A stretch of 64,000 nucleotides of DNA from Adhaeribacter aquaticus DSM 16391 (GTDB lineage Bacteria > Bacteroidota > Bacteroidia > Cytophagales > Hymenobacteraceae), in assembly GCF_000473365.1 (NCBI RefSeq), contig NZ_KI421517.1, forward strand, positions 620,001 to 684,000, in the 5' to 3' direction. The first letter of the stretch is position 1. Each line of letters opens with the position of its first letter. The translations under genes were made by a program, and so were the position numbers. The notes beneath the pieces were generated by a model. That model made no database searches. It was given only the letters and a program-made list of their open reading frames with translations, and was not told the DNA's origin. Shown here piece by piece: positions 17,970-26,435 of this stretch.

Positions 17970-19304
17970 ATGAAGATAGAACAGTTTGAAGATAAAGGTT
18001 TAGCCCATTTTTCTTATATTGTAATGAGTGCCGGCGAAATTGTTGTTATCGATCCGGCCCGCAATCCGCAGCCTTATTATGAATTTGCCATGCTGCACGA
18101 TGCCCGCATTGTAGCGGTAATAGAAACACACCCCCACGCTGATTTTGTTAGTAGCCACCGGGAAATTGCGCATACCAAAGAGGCCGAAATTTATACAAGT
18201 AAATTAACTAAGGCCAATTACACGCATAATACCTTTGACGACGGCGACTTTTTTCAGGTAGGGCATGTTATTTTACATGCTATTAACACCCCAGGTCACT
18301 CTCCCGATAGTATATGTGTGCTGGTAAAAGACGAGCAAAATAAGGCACTGGCCCTATTCACTGGAGATACCTTATTTGTTGGCGATGTAGGCCGTCCAGA
18401 TTTGCGGGAAAGTGCTGGTTCCATAACGGCTACGGCCAAATCCCTGGCTCAGCACATGTATCAATCTACCCGCCAGAAATTAATGCCATTGCCTGATGAT
18501 GTGCTGATATACCCAACCCACGGAGCCGGCTCGCTGTGCGGTAAGGGCATAGGCGATGCCAAATGGAGCACCCTGGGCGACGAAAAGCAGCACAACAAAG
18601 CACTGCAGCCTATGCCTGAAGATTCCTTTGTAGATTATTTACTGGCAGACCAGCCCTTCGTGCCTGTATATTTTAAGTATAATGTAGAGCTTAATAAAAC
18701 CGGTGCGCCCTTTTATAGAGAAAGTACCTTAGCTGTTCCACGTTTAAAACCTGATTGTATTTTTAGTAAGACTGGTTATTTTATTGATACACGGCCGGCA
18801 GAATTATTTAGGCAAGGGCACCTGGAACATGCCATTAACCTGCAGGATGGCTTAAAGTTTGAAACCTGGCTAGGTAGCATACTGGCCCCCGGAGAAAGAT
18901 TTTATTTAATAGCTCATACCGAAGAAACTCTAGAAACAGTAATTGCCAAAACTGCTAAAATTGGCTATGAAAAATTTATAAAAGGAGCGGTTATTAATCC
19001 TGATAATGCCACAAAAGTCTCTCCCACCTTTGAGGTAGAAACTTTTAAAACTAATCCAGATCAGTTTACCATTGTGGATATCCGGAACAGCTCTGAATCG
19101 AAAGAAAATAAAATATTTCCGCAGAGCCTTAACATTCCCTTATCAGAACTAAGGTTGCGGGCTACAGAGATTCCTACCGATAAACCGGTATTAGTCCACT
19201 GTGCCGGAGGTTATCGCTCCGCTATTGGCGCCAGCATTATTGCCCAGGCTGTACCAAACCAACCCGTTTATGACTTTGGTGAAGAAATAAAAAATTTCAG
19301 CTAG
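17970..19304 (+). CDS. Metallo-beta-lactamase fold hydrolase with two rhodanese domains (persulfide dioxygenase-like)
   Basis: 444 residues. The N-terminal metallo-beta-lactamase domain has ETHPHADFVSSH (the HxHxDH motif reads HPHADF), then TPGHSPDS, FTGDTLFVGDVGRPDL and PTHGAGSLCG. This matches ETHE1/CstB-like persulfide dioxygenases and the related BlhA-type hydrolases, which use one iron bound by His, His and Asp. The first rhodanese domain (about residues 255-340) has no catalytic cysteine. The second ends with an intact loop, VHCAGGYRSA. It probably handles sulfane sulfur (persulfide or thiosulfate) in the cytosol. The short gap after copA-copZ may link it to metal or sulfur stress, but a terminator separates them. 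Confidence 0.85.
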   Translation: MKIEQFEDKGLAHFSYIVMSAGEIVVIDPARNPQPYYEFAMLHDARIVAVIETHPHADFVSSHREIAHTKEAEIYTSKLTKANYTHNTFDDGDFFQVGHVILHAINTPGHSPDSICVLVKDEQNKALALFTGDTLFVGDVGRPDLRESAGSITATAKSLAQHMYQSTRQKLMPLPDDVLIYPTHGAGSLCGKGIGDAKWSTLGDEKQHNKALQPMPEDSFVDYLLADQPFVPVYFKYNVELNKTGAPFYRESTLAVPRLKPDCIFSKTGYFIDTRPAELFRQGHLEHAINLQDGLKFETWLGSILAPGERFYLIAHTEETLETVIAKTAKIGYEKFIKGAVINPDNATKVSPTFEVETFKTNPDQFTIVDIRNSSESKENKIFPQSLNIPLSELRLRATEIPTDKPVLVHCAGGYRSAIGASIIAQAVPNQPVYDFGEEIKNFS

Positions 19305-19307
19305 TAA

Positions 19308-19712
19308 TTAAAATTCGTTTGGTCTGATTTTTCCGCGCGCGGCTTTTTTGTCGGCTTGCATTTTCTTCCCACTTAAACGCTCCTGGCGGGCAGCCTTGGA
19401 CGGCTTGGTAGGCTTCCGGACTTTCTGCCGGGCAAAAGCCTTCTTTAGTAATTCGTAAAATTTTTTAATACAGTTCTCTTTGTTCCCAAGCTGGCTGCGC
19501 TCGGTCTGGCAAATTATTTGCAAATAACCTTCTCCCGTTATATAATTAGCTAGCTTTTCCTGCACTAATATTTTTTCTTCGGGGTTTAAAATTTCAGAGT
19601 TAGCCACATGAAACCGAAGTTCTACCTTTGATGATACTTTGTTTACATTTTGTCCTCCCGGACCACCACTTCGGGAAGTTCTAAACTCGAACTCTTTTGA
19701 AAAATCGTGCAC
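19308..19712 (-). CDS. arfB: Alternative ribosome-rescue factor ArfB (peptidyl-tRNA hydrolase, YaeJ type)
   Basis: 134 residues with a GTG start. It has the release-factor catalytic loop RSGGPGGQNVNKVSSKVEL with GGQ at 19-21 and lacks the codon-recognition domain of RF1/RF2. The C-terminal tail is long and very basic (ARQKVRKPTKPSKAARQERL ... RGKIRPNEF), as needed to enter the empty mRNA channel of a stalled ribosome. It releases the nascent chain from non-stop complexes. It converges tail to tail with the sulfur enzyme, only 3 nt apart, with no terminator visible between them. Confidence 0.93.
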   Translation of the reverse strand: MHDFSKEFEFRTSRSGGPGGQNVNKVSSKVELRFHVANSEILNPEEKILVQEKLANYITGEGYLQIICQTERSQLGNKENCIKKFYELLKKAFARQKVRKPTKPSKAARQERLSGKKMQADKKAARGKIRPNEF

Positions 19713-19813
19713 CGCTAAGTTTTTTATATAATTTGGCTACTTATAAGCATGAACATTAAATACAAATACTAGTTTTGTAGGCACTATTGGCACTGGCACA
19801 TAATACAAAATAC

Positions 19814-20845
19814 ATGCTAAATATTTTTAGGTTTTCTATTTTAATGTGTACGTATTGCATTCTTTTCGTAACATGTAAACCACAAACGAAAGAACCGGTA
19901 ACAACGTCTCCAGTAAAAATGAAAGCCATTATTACCAAAAGAAAACTATTCAGAGAAATTCCTTCTGCCTCAGGCATGGAAGTAGTAGGAGATAAAATCT
20001 ATGTAATTGGGGATGATTCGCCATTACTATATATTCTGAACCAAAAGAATTTAAAAATAGAAAATAAGGTACAGCTTTTTGAATCGGAGTTCTTTGGCAA
20101 TGGCCGCATACCCAAAGCCTTTAAACCAGATTTGGAATGTTTAACTACCTTGAATATTAACGACCGAAACTATCTGGCTGCTTTTGGGTCTGGGGCGGCC
20201 CCTACCCGTGCTCATTGTTACCTTATTCAGTTACCCGAAAAGCCCGGAGACGTTATTCAAATAAAACAATACTCTTTACAAAAACTATACGCTGCACTTC
20301 AAATTAACAAAGACTTGCTAGCAGAAGATTTACTGAACATTGAGGCCGCAGCTTCCACCTCGGGGCAAAAGCTATTTTTACTCCAGCGCTCTATTGCCAC
20401 AGGCCCCAATGTATTGTTATCTTTTGATAAAAATGAGCTCTTCCGGCACCTTACTGATTCTACTTCTACCGTACCTGCTTACCAGGCTTACTACTTTGAA
20501 CTGCCGCACTTATCTGGCCTAAGCGCTCGTTTTTCGGGAGCTTATACGTTTGCTGATAAACTGTTTTTTACGGCCTCCGTTGAAAACACGACAGATGCCA
20601 TTCTGGACGGGCAAATACTGGGAAGCTTTGTTGGAACCATTGATTTAAAAACGCTTAAACCTACTACTAAACCCATGGGTCTGGAAACGGCTTTAATTCT
20701 TAATGAAGAAGGCGAACCGTTTATTGGCAAAGTAGAATCGTTAGCAATTCTTGAAAAAATTGGGGAAAGAACTTACCGCGCAATTGCCATGACAGATAAT
20801 GATAACGGCGCATCTGAATTTTTGGAATTAGAGATTACTTTATAA
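19814..20845 (+). CDS. Uncharacterised lipoprotein, probably beta-propeller-like
   Basis: 343 residues from the ATG at 19814; a start nine codons upstream is possible but gives a poorer signal. MLNIFRFSILMCTYCILFVTC is a signal peptide with a lipobox cysteine. The mature protein has repeated short beta motifs such as SGMEVVGDKIYVIGDDSPLLYIL, LNINDRNYLAAFGSG and YRAIAMTDNDNGASEFLELE, which suggest a propeller resembling esterase-like or DUF6929-type Bacteroidota proteins. The family assignment is from memory and uncertain. It is divergent from arfB with a short spacer. Confidence 0.65.
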   Translation: MLNIFRFSILMCTYCILFVTCKPQTKEPVTTSPVKMKAIITKRKLFREIPSASGMEVVGDKIYVIGDDSPLLYILNQKNLKIENKVQLFESEFFGNGRIPKAFKPDLECLTTLNINDRNYLAAFGSGAAPTRAHCYLIQLPEKPGDVIQIKQYSLQKLYAALQINKDLLAEDLLNIEAAASTSGQKLFLLQRSIATGPNVLLSFDKNELFRHLTDSTSTVPAYQAYYFELPHLSGLSARFSGAYTFADKLFFTASVENTTDAILDGQILGSFVGTIDLKTLKPTTKPMGLETALILNEEGEPFIGKVESLAILEKIGERTYRAIAMTDNDNGASEFLELEITL

Positions 20846-21201
20846 AAGGTATAAATATTAATTAAGGATAACATTCCTGTAATCTTTAGCTAACATGGCT
20901 TGCGTAATATTAATGGCTTTTAATTATGTTGCCATGAGATCCAAAGCCATGTATAGATATAGTGCTTAAAATTTTTCTAACTATTCAATTTCTCTTGGCT
21001 ACCAGCCTTTTCCCGCTTTAATAAATCGTAATTAAACTATTCTTTGATAACAAGGCTGCTCTAAACTATTTGTAATTCTTTTTGAGTAAACTTTATTAGA
21101 CTAAACCGGTTAAACCTTAAAATTAAAAATAGATATAAAGCTGAAATTTTTAATTTTGCTTTTATACTATTTAGCCTCTATAAAGCACCTACCAAAAAGC
21201 T
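20846..21201. other. Intergenic region upstream of PAS protein
   Basis: 356 nt. It holds a candidate -7 box (21151-21158) and an imperfect inverted repeat around 20893-20955 (ACATGGCTT / AAGCCATGT). I see no ORF with coding character. Confidence 0.4.
21151..21158 (+). promoter_or_regulatory. Candidate -7 box for PAS protein
   Basis: TAATTTTG fits TAnnTTTG, 43 nt before the start codon. No -33 box seen. Confidence 0.35.
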
Positions 21202-22461
21202 ATGGATACGCTTAAATTATTTCATTATATCCCGGAAAACCTAATTGCAGTTTCTCCTGATTATAAAATCATTGATGCTACAAATGCCTATCTGAAAGTA
21301 ACCTTAAAAAAAAGGGAAGAAATACAAGGTCGGCATTTCTTATTAGAAGCGTATCCGGACCCAAATTACACTTTTGAGGCCAACCCTGTGCGTCTTTCTT
21401 TTGAGAAGGTGTTACAAACAAAAGCAGTAGACTACATGAATCTGGTTAGCTACCGGATAGCCGTACCAGAATCAGAGGGAGGCGGTTTTTATGATAGCTA
21501 CTGGGAAGCCTCGCATACTCCTGTTCTCGATGATAATGGGAATATTGAATATATTATTCAAAAAACGACCGATGTTACGGAACGGGAATTAGCGAAACAA
21601 GCGCAGAAGGTAAGTGAAGGCAAATTCAAGTTTTTAACCGATGCTGTTCCGCAGTTAATCCATACGGCCGAGCCAAATGGCAGCTGCACCTATGTAAACC
21701 AACGATGGGTAGAATATACCGGTGTTCCCCTTGAAGAACTTTTAGGCCCTAAATGGCAACAGGTTATTCACCCGGATGATATAACGCAAATTTTAAATCG
21801 CCAAAAAGAAGCCATTTATGCTGAAACAGAATTTCAGGCAGAACTGCGAATAAAAAATAAAGACGGCAACTACCGGTGGCACCTGGTTAGAAGTCTCCCT
21901 ATGAAAGATGAGCAAGGCCAGGTAATTATGCGGGTTGGTAGCTCTTATGATATCCACAGCACCAAACAAATGGTGCAGGAACTGCTGGAGGCAAACGAGC
22001 AAATGTCAGCTTTATCGGACCAGGTACAACTGGCCTACCAGAAAGCAGAAGACCAACGCCTAACCCTGGAAAGACTGATTATGCAGGCACCGGCCATTTT
22101 TGCTATTTTAAAAGGCCCTGAACATAGATATGAACTCGTAAACCCACAGTATCAACGACTACTACCAAACCGGGAGCTTATAGGCAGAACAGTAGCCGAG
22201 GCCGTACCGGAAGTTGTAGATCAGGGATTTGTTCAGATTCTGGATAATGTTTTTAAAACCAGGGAGCCTTTTATAGCGAGTGAAATTGGCGTAAAACTAG
22301 ATTGGTACAATACCGGCCAGTTAGAAGAAGCCTTTTTTACTACTACGTATCAGCCTCTGGTAGAAAATAATGAGGTAACCGGAATTATTGCTTTTGGTTA
22401 TGAAGTAACAGAAAAAGTAAAACTAAGACAAGAATTAGACAAACTAAAAAGCGGCAAATAA
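21202..22461 (+). CDS. Triple PAS-domain protein without output domain
   Basis: 419 residues. Three PAS units: about 5-130 (PENLIAVSPDYKIIDATNAYL ... DVTERELAKQ), 140-255 (FLTDAVPQLIHTAEPNGSCTY ... IHPDD ... MRVGSSYDIHSTK) and 290-412 (IMQAPAIFAILKGPEHRYELV ... GYEVTEKVKL). A coiled linker (ELLEANEQMSALSDQVQLAYQKAEDQRLTL) joins the second and third. The protein ends about 10 residues after the last PAS; no HisKA, HATPase, GGDEF or other output follows in any frame. The third PAS resembles one in the large histidine kinase at 42360-45794. It is cytosolic by sequence. It may signal through a partner, and the small CZB-like gene 59 nt downstream is the obvious candidate. Confidence 0.88.
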   Translation: MDTLKLFHYIPENLIAVSPDYKIIDATNAYLKVTLKKREEIQGRHFLLEAYPDPNYTFEANPVRLSFEKVLQTKAVDYMNLVSYRIAVPESEGGGFYDSYWEASHTPVLDDNGNIEYIIQKTTDVTERELAKQAQKVSEGKFKFLTDAVPQLIHTAEPNGSCTYVNQRWVEYTGVPLEELLGPKWQQVIHPDDITQILNRQKEAIYAETEFQAELRIKNKDGNYRWHLVRSLPMKDEQGQVIMRVGSSYDIHSTKQMVQELLEANEQMSALSDQVQLAYQKAEDQRLTLERLIMQAPAIFAILKGPEHRYELVNPQYQRLLPNRELIGRTVAEAVPEVVDQGFVQILDNVFKTREPFIASEIGVKLDWYNTGQLEEAFFTTTYQPLVENNEVTGIIAFGYEVTEKVKLRQELDKLKSGK

Positions 22462-22520
22462 TTTTATTCCACTTACCTCCTAAAGGTTTTACCTTATAAG
22501 TAGCCTTACGACTACACCAG

Positions 22521-22871
22521 ATGAACCAGGCCCAAGTAGATTTTCAACAGTTAAGGATTAAGCACATTCTGTTTAAGTCAAAGGTACGTTCGGTACTTTA
22601 CGGCGGCTCCTATGATGCTGAATTCTTTTCTCCTAATGGCCCAATTAATATTTGGTTCAACGCCATTGGCCTATCCCGGTACCGGAACGAAACAGAAATG
22701 CGGGAACTGATACAGGTGCAGCAGGAATTAAATGCTACTGCCAATCTGCTATTCAATCTTTATAAAAGCGGCAAAATTGAACAAGCCCACGATGGGTTGA
22801 ATAAAATAGATCTTCTTTCCGAAAGATTTACCAAAATTCTTTCCGCTCTGGAAGGAAAATTAGCAGCTTAA
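22521..22871 (+). CDS. Small helical protein, possibly a degenerate CZB domain
   Basis: 116 residues, probably all-helical and cytosolic. By eye it aligns along its length with the chemoreceptor zinc-binding (CZB) domain: a helix with a His (LRIKHILFKSKVRSVLYGG, H15), then a WF-containing turn (NIWFNAIGLSRYR), a long helix (MRELIQVQQELNATANLLFNLYKSG) and a final helix. Where CZB has Cys (CxxGxW) and the HxxxH pair as zinc ligands, this protein appears to have Gly, Gln and Asn, so only the first His remains. This is pattern matching from memory. It probably forms a unit with the PAS protein 59 nt upstream. Confidence 0.5.
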   Translation: MNQAQVDFQQLRIKHILFKSKVRSVLYGGSYDAEFFSPNGPINIWFNAIGLSRYRNETEMRELIQVQQELNATANLLFNLYKSGKIEQAHDGLNKIDLLSERFTKILSALEGKLAA

Positions 22872-23008
22872 GCAAGTATAAAAATTTATCTGGAGCCCTT
22901 CTTAAATACGGAATGACTTCTGGTTATTTAAGCGCCGGGTACAGGAAAACCTTGTAGCTACGATTAAATTTACTAATCCTCCTTTACCAGCTATACCTGT
23001 ATTTCTTA

Positions 23009-23016
23009 TATTTTTG
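23009..23016 (+). promoter_or_regulatory. Candidate -7 box for the glucuronokinase-like gene
   Basis: TATTTTTG fits TAnnTTTG, 24 nt before the start codon. Confidence 0.45.
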
Positions 23017-23040
23017 CTTTTCCAACAGATCTAACGCCGC

Positions 23041-24036
23041 ATGATAATAGAATCCCGGGCCTATGCCAGAGCCGCCATTTTAGGAAACCCTTCAGATGGC
23101 TATTTTGGCAAAACAATATCTTTAATTGTTAAAAATTTTGGCGCTCATATTTTACTTTATCAAACGCCGGAGTTGGTAATTGAGCCACAGAAGCAAGATA
23201 TAAACCAATATAAAAATATTTACCAACTCCGCGACCAGATTAACCTTACCGGCTATCATGGTGGCGTGCCTTTAATAAAAGCAGCTATTAAAAAATTTTG
23301 TGATTACTGCGAAAAAGAACAAATTACCTTACCTAATAAAAACTTCACCATCCGGTACAGTTCTTCCATACCCAGGCAGGTTGGTTTAGCGGGCTCAAGT
23401 GCCATTATTGTAGCTACCATGCGGGCTCTGATGCAGTTTTATGAGGTACAGATTCCGCAGGTATTATTCCCCAGTTTAGCATTATCCGCTGAAATAGATG
23501 AATTAGGCATTAATGCCGGCTTGCAGGATCGCGTTATTCAGGTGTATGAAGGCCTAGTATACATGGATTTTAATAAAGAACACATACAAAAGCACGGCCA
23601 TGGCATTTACGAACCGCTGAACCCGGCGTTGCTGCCAAATTTATACATAGCCTATAAAACCGAGTTAGGAAAAGTGTCGGGCAAAGTACTGAACGATGTC
23701 CGGACCCGCTACGATAAAGGTGACCAATTTGTAATTGATACTTTAAATACCATTGCGGGTTTAGCTGATCAGGGAAAAGAAGCATTATTAAATCAGGATA
23801 TAAAAAACCTGCACGCCCTTATGAATGAAAATTTTGATCAGCGATGTAAAATCATGAACATCAGCCAGAGCAATATGGAGCTTATAAATACGGCCCGAAA
23901 TTGCGGTGCTTCGGCAACCTTCACCGGATCTGGCGGTTCTGTTATAGGTATCTATTACGGAAATGAGATGCTGAACAAATTAGTAGCTGAATTCAAAAAA
24001 ATAAATGCCCGCGTAGTTAAACCAACGCTTGTATAA
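23041..24036 (+). CDS. GHMP kinase, glucuronokinase-like
   Basis: 331 residues. The N-terminus SRAYARAAILGNPSDGYFGK and the ATP loop IPRQVGLAGSSAIIVATMRAL (GHMP motif 2, PxxxGLxGSSA) are very close, as I remember them, to plant glucuronokinase, which phosphorylates D-glucuronate at C1. The C-terminal GHMP motif 3 is GASATFTGSGGSVIGIYYG. The adjacent downstream gene is a GalU-type uridylyltransferase, so the pair could make UDP-glucuronate from free glucuronate. The alternative is another sugar-1-kinase of the same subfamily. No signal peptide, so cytosolic. Confidence 0.82.
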   Translation: MIIESRAYARAAILGNPSDGYFGKTISLIVKNFGAHILLYQTPELVIEPQKQDINQYKNIYQLRDQINLTGYHGGVPLIKAAIKKFCDYCEKEQITLPNKNFTIRYSSSIPRQVGLAGSSAIIVATMRALMQFYEVQIPQVLFPSLALSAEIDELGINAGLQDRVIQVYEGLVYMDFNKEHIQKHGHGIYEPLNPALLPNLYIAYKTELGKVSGKVLNDVRTRYDKGDQFVIDTLNTIAGLADQGKEALLNQDIKNLHALMNENFDQRCKIMNISQSNMELINTARNCGASATFTGSGGSVIGIYYGNEMLNKLVAEFKKINARVVKPTLV

Positions 24037-24123
24037 CGAATATACTTACGTGTAACTGAACGCCGAAAAGCTTGTACTTAAATAAACTAGGGCTAAGCCT
24101 GTTGTGGAAAAAAAAATAAATAT

Positions 24124-25008
24124 ATGATAAAAAAAGCCGTAATACCTGCCGCCGGATTAGGCACCCGCTTTTTACCCGCTACCAAAGCGCAACCAAAAGA
24201 GATGCTTCCTATAATAGACACGCCAACTATTCAGTATGTGGTGCAGGAAGCCGTAGATTCAGGAATTGAAGATATCCTGATAATTACCGGCAAAGGCAAA
24301 CGGGCCATTGAAGACCATTTTGACCGCAACTTTGAATTAGAAGAGCGCCTGCAGGAAAAAGAAGAGGCTATGTACTGGGAGATGCGCAAACTTTCCGAGA
24401 TGGCAAATATTTATTTCATCCGGCAAAAAGAAATTATAGGACTGGGCGACGCCATATATTATGCCCGCCAGCACACCGGAAATGAACCTTTCGCGGTATT
24501 ACTAGGAGATACTATCATGGATTCTGTAATACCAGTTACCCAACAACTAAGTGATATATATGCCCAGTACCACAGCAGTGTGATTGCCGTAGAAACCGTA
24601 CCGGCAGATAAAGTAAATCGTTACGGTATTGTAGGCGGCAAAAGTATAAGTGATTCTATCTTACAGTTAGATCAGTTAATTGAAAAACCTTCGATAGAAA
24701 GTGCTCCTTCTAACCTGGCCATTGCCGGAAGATATATTTTAACGCCCGAAATATTTAAGGCCATTGAAGAAACGCCTAAAGGCAAAAACAACGAACTGCA
24801 GTTAACGGATGCAATGCTTAACCTGCTAAAAACAGAGAATATTTACTCGCATACCATAGAAGGTAAACGTTACGACATTGGCAATAAACTGGACTTCCTT
24901 AAAACTACGGTTGAGTTTGCATTGCGCCGAAAAGAATTTGCAGATCCTTTCTATCAATTTCTGCAGGAAATAGTAGCCTCTCATCAGGCTAATTCAGATA
25001 AAAATTAA
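24124..25008 (+). CDS. galU: GalU-type UTP--sugar-1-phosphate uridylyltransferase
   Basis: 294 residues, normal for bacterial GalU. The nucleotide-binding signature is KKAVIPAAGLGTRFLPATKAQPKEM, followed by VVQEAVDSGIEDILIITGKGK and AVLLGDTIMDS, where the usual GalU LPDD-type region reads LLGDT. The uridine/sugar region is RYGIVGG and QLIEKP, and the C-terminus YDIGNKLDFLKTTVEFAL is typical. It forms UDP-glucose from glucose-1-phosphate and UTP. Lying 87 nt after a glucuronokinase-like gene, it may instead or also use glucuronate-1-phosphate; that is inference. Confidence 0.9.
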   Translation: MIKKAVIPAAGLGTRFLPATKAQPKEMLPIIDTPTIQYVVQEAVDSGIEDILIITGKGKRAIEDHFDRNFELEERLQEKEEAMYWEMRKLSEMANIYFIRQKEIIGLGDAIYYARQHTGNEPFAVLLGDTIMDSVIPVTQQLSDIYAQYHSSVIAVETVPADKVNRYGIVGGKSISDSILQLDQLIEKPSIESAPSNLAIAGRYILTPEIFKAIEETPKGKNNELQLTDAMLNLLKTENIYSHTIEGKRYDIGNKLDFLKTTVEFALRRKEFADPFYQFLQEIVASHQANSDKN

Positions 25009-25018
25009 GGTTATTTAT

Positions 25019-25074
25019 CCTTACTCAGGAGGAAGCACTAATATCATAGTTATTAAGCTTCCTCCTGAATAAGG
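25019..25074. terminator. Bidirectional terminator, galU / MoxR gene
   Basis: 18-bp stem (25019-25036 with 25057-25074, one G-U pair) containing CAGGAGGAAGC, with a 20-nt loop that can pair further. It lies between convergent genes. T-runs are poor, so termination efficiency is uncertain. Confidence 0.6.
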
Positions 25075-25085
25075 CACAACAAATA

Positions 25086-26078
25086 TTAACTAATCGGCAC
25101 TTTACGAAGTATAGCCTCTACAAAGTCCTTGGTTTTAATACCATCGGCTTCTGCTTCATAATTTAGTATAATGCGGTGATTTAAAACATCCGCAGCTACT
25201 TCTTTAATATCTTCTGGTAATACATAATCCCGTTCATCAAAAAAAGCAACCGCTTTCGCACCCAAGTTCAAGGCAATACTGGCTCTGGGCGAGGCGCCAA
25301 ACTGGATGTAATCAGCATACTCTATCAGGTCATAATCTCCTGGTTTGCGGGTAGCAAAAACTAATTCAATAATGTAGCGCTCCAGTGTTTCCGAAATCTG
25401 AACCTGATTAATTTCATCTCGGATAGCGAAAATATCTTCTTTGGTTAAAACAGTATTCACATTATTTACAAAAGACATATTAGCCATCCGGCGCATTACT
25501 TCCAGCTCATCCGCTTTGGTTAAATAGTCCACGTATACCTTCATCATAAAACGATCAACCTGGGCCTCCGGCAAAGGATACGTTCCTTCCTGTTCTACGG
25601 GGTTTTGAGTAGCCAGCACCAGGAATGGCAGATCTAATTTATAAGTAGTTTCGCCAATGGTTACCTGCTTTTCCTGCATAGCTTCCAACAAAGCCGACTG
25701 CACTTTGGCCGGAGAGCGGTTTACTTCATCGGCTAATAACAGATTGGCAAAAATAGGCCCTTTCTTTACCTCAAATGCAGATGAATTCTGATTATATATC
25801 ATGGTGCCTACCAAATCAGAAGGCAATAGATCAGGTGTAAATTGAATCCGCTGAAAGTCAAGATGCAATACCTTAGATAGGGTATTAATGGTTAAAGTTT
25901 TGGCCAGGCCAGGTACCCCCTCCAGCAAAATATGCCCATTGGTAAATAACCCGATTAACAGGCGGTTAACCATGTAATGCTGCCCTACAATTACTTTTCC
26001 AACTTCTGTAAATACCTGTTTTATCTTAAGCTGATGTTGTCGTATCCGGTCTTCGTATGCTACTTCTTCAATTTCCAT
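25086..26078 (-). CDS. MoxR-family AAA+ ATPase
   Basis: 330 residues. Walker A in LLEGVPGLAKTLTIN, Walker B region ANLLLADEVNRSPAKVQSALLEAM, sensor 1 LVLATQNPVEQEGTYPLPEAQVDRFMMK, and the C-terminal lid with GASPRASIALN (sensor 2). MoxR proteins are chaperone-like ATPases that usually sit in an operon with a DUF58 protein and vWA-domain membrane proteins (the BatABC cluster in Bacteroidota). None of these is next to it: galU converges downstream and the upstream neighbour is divergent. It is therefore an orphan copy, or its partners lie elsewhere. Confidence 0.92.
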   Translation of the reverse strand: MEIEEVAYEDRIRQHQLKIKQVFTEVGKVIVGQHYMVNRLLIGLFTNGHILLEGVPGLAKTLTINTLSKVLHLDFQRIQFTPDLLPSDLVGTMIYNQNSSAFEVKKGPIFANLLLADEVNRSPAKVQSALLEAMQEKQVTIGETTYKLDLPFLVLATQNPVEQEGTYPLPEAQVDRFMMKVYVDYLTKADELEVMRRMANMSFVNNVNTVLTKEDIFAIRDEINQVQISETLERYIIELVFATRKPGDYDLIEYADYIQFGASPRASIALNLGAKAVAFFDERDYVLPEDIKEVAADVLNHRIILNYEAEADGIKTKDFVEAILRKVPIS

Positions 26079-26435
26079 AAATGCATATTAATGCTTTTTT
26101 AACACATTACCCAGTAAGGTTATACCTATTTAGCTATAATCCTTACCAGTCCCCCAGCAGGCAATTTACTAACATAGTTCCGGAAAAGCGTATTGAAACA
26201 GATTATAAGTAATATTTCCGCTAAAATCAGGAACGTACCAGATCCATTTATAGTCTTTCCCTTTTACCATATCCTGTAAGCATTAAAGCAGTTTAAGCAT
26301 TAGAATAAACTGCTTTAATGCTCGGAAAACTAGCTTTAACGAGTTTATGATGGGGTTCATCTAAAAGGGCTGATTAACCTTTCTTCTATTACGTATTTAG
26401 CTACATAATCTCTTACTAACGAGATAGTCTATTAT
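26079..26435. other. Divergent intergenic region, MoxR gene / small ORF
   Basis: 357 nt. It contains a strong hairpin (26279-26322) that lacks T-runs, and no other gene-like frame. Confidence 0.5.
26279..26322. repeat. Perfect 17-bp inverted repeat in a divergent intergenic region
   Basis: AGCATTAAAGCAGTTTA (26279-26295) is exactly complementary to 26306-26322, with a 10-nt loop. It has no T-run on either strand and lies upstream of genes on both sides, so it is not a normal terminator. An operator or structured leader is possible. Confidence 0.7.

Noticed and set aside
20893-20955. Imperfect inverted repeat with ACATGGCTT arms
   Set aside because: Only 9 bp per arm, far apart and without further support; it could be chance.
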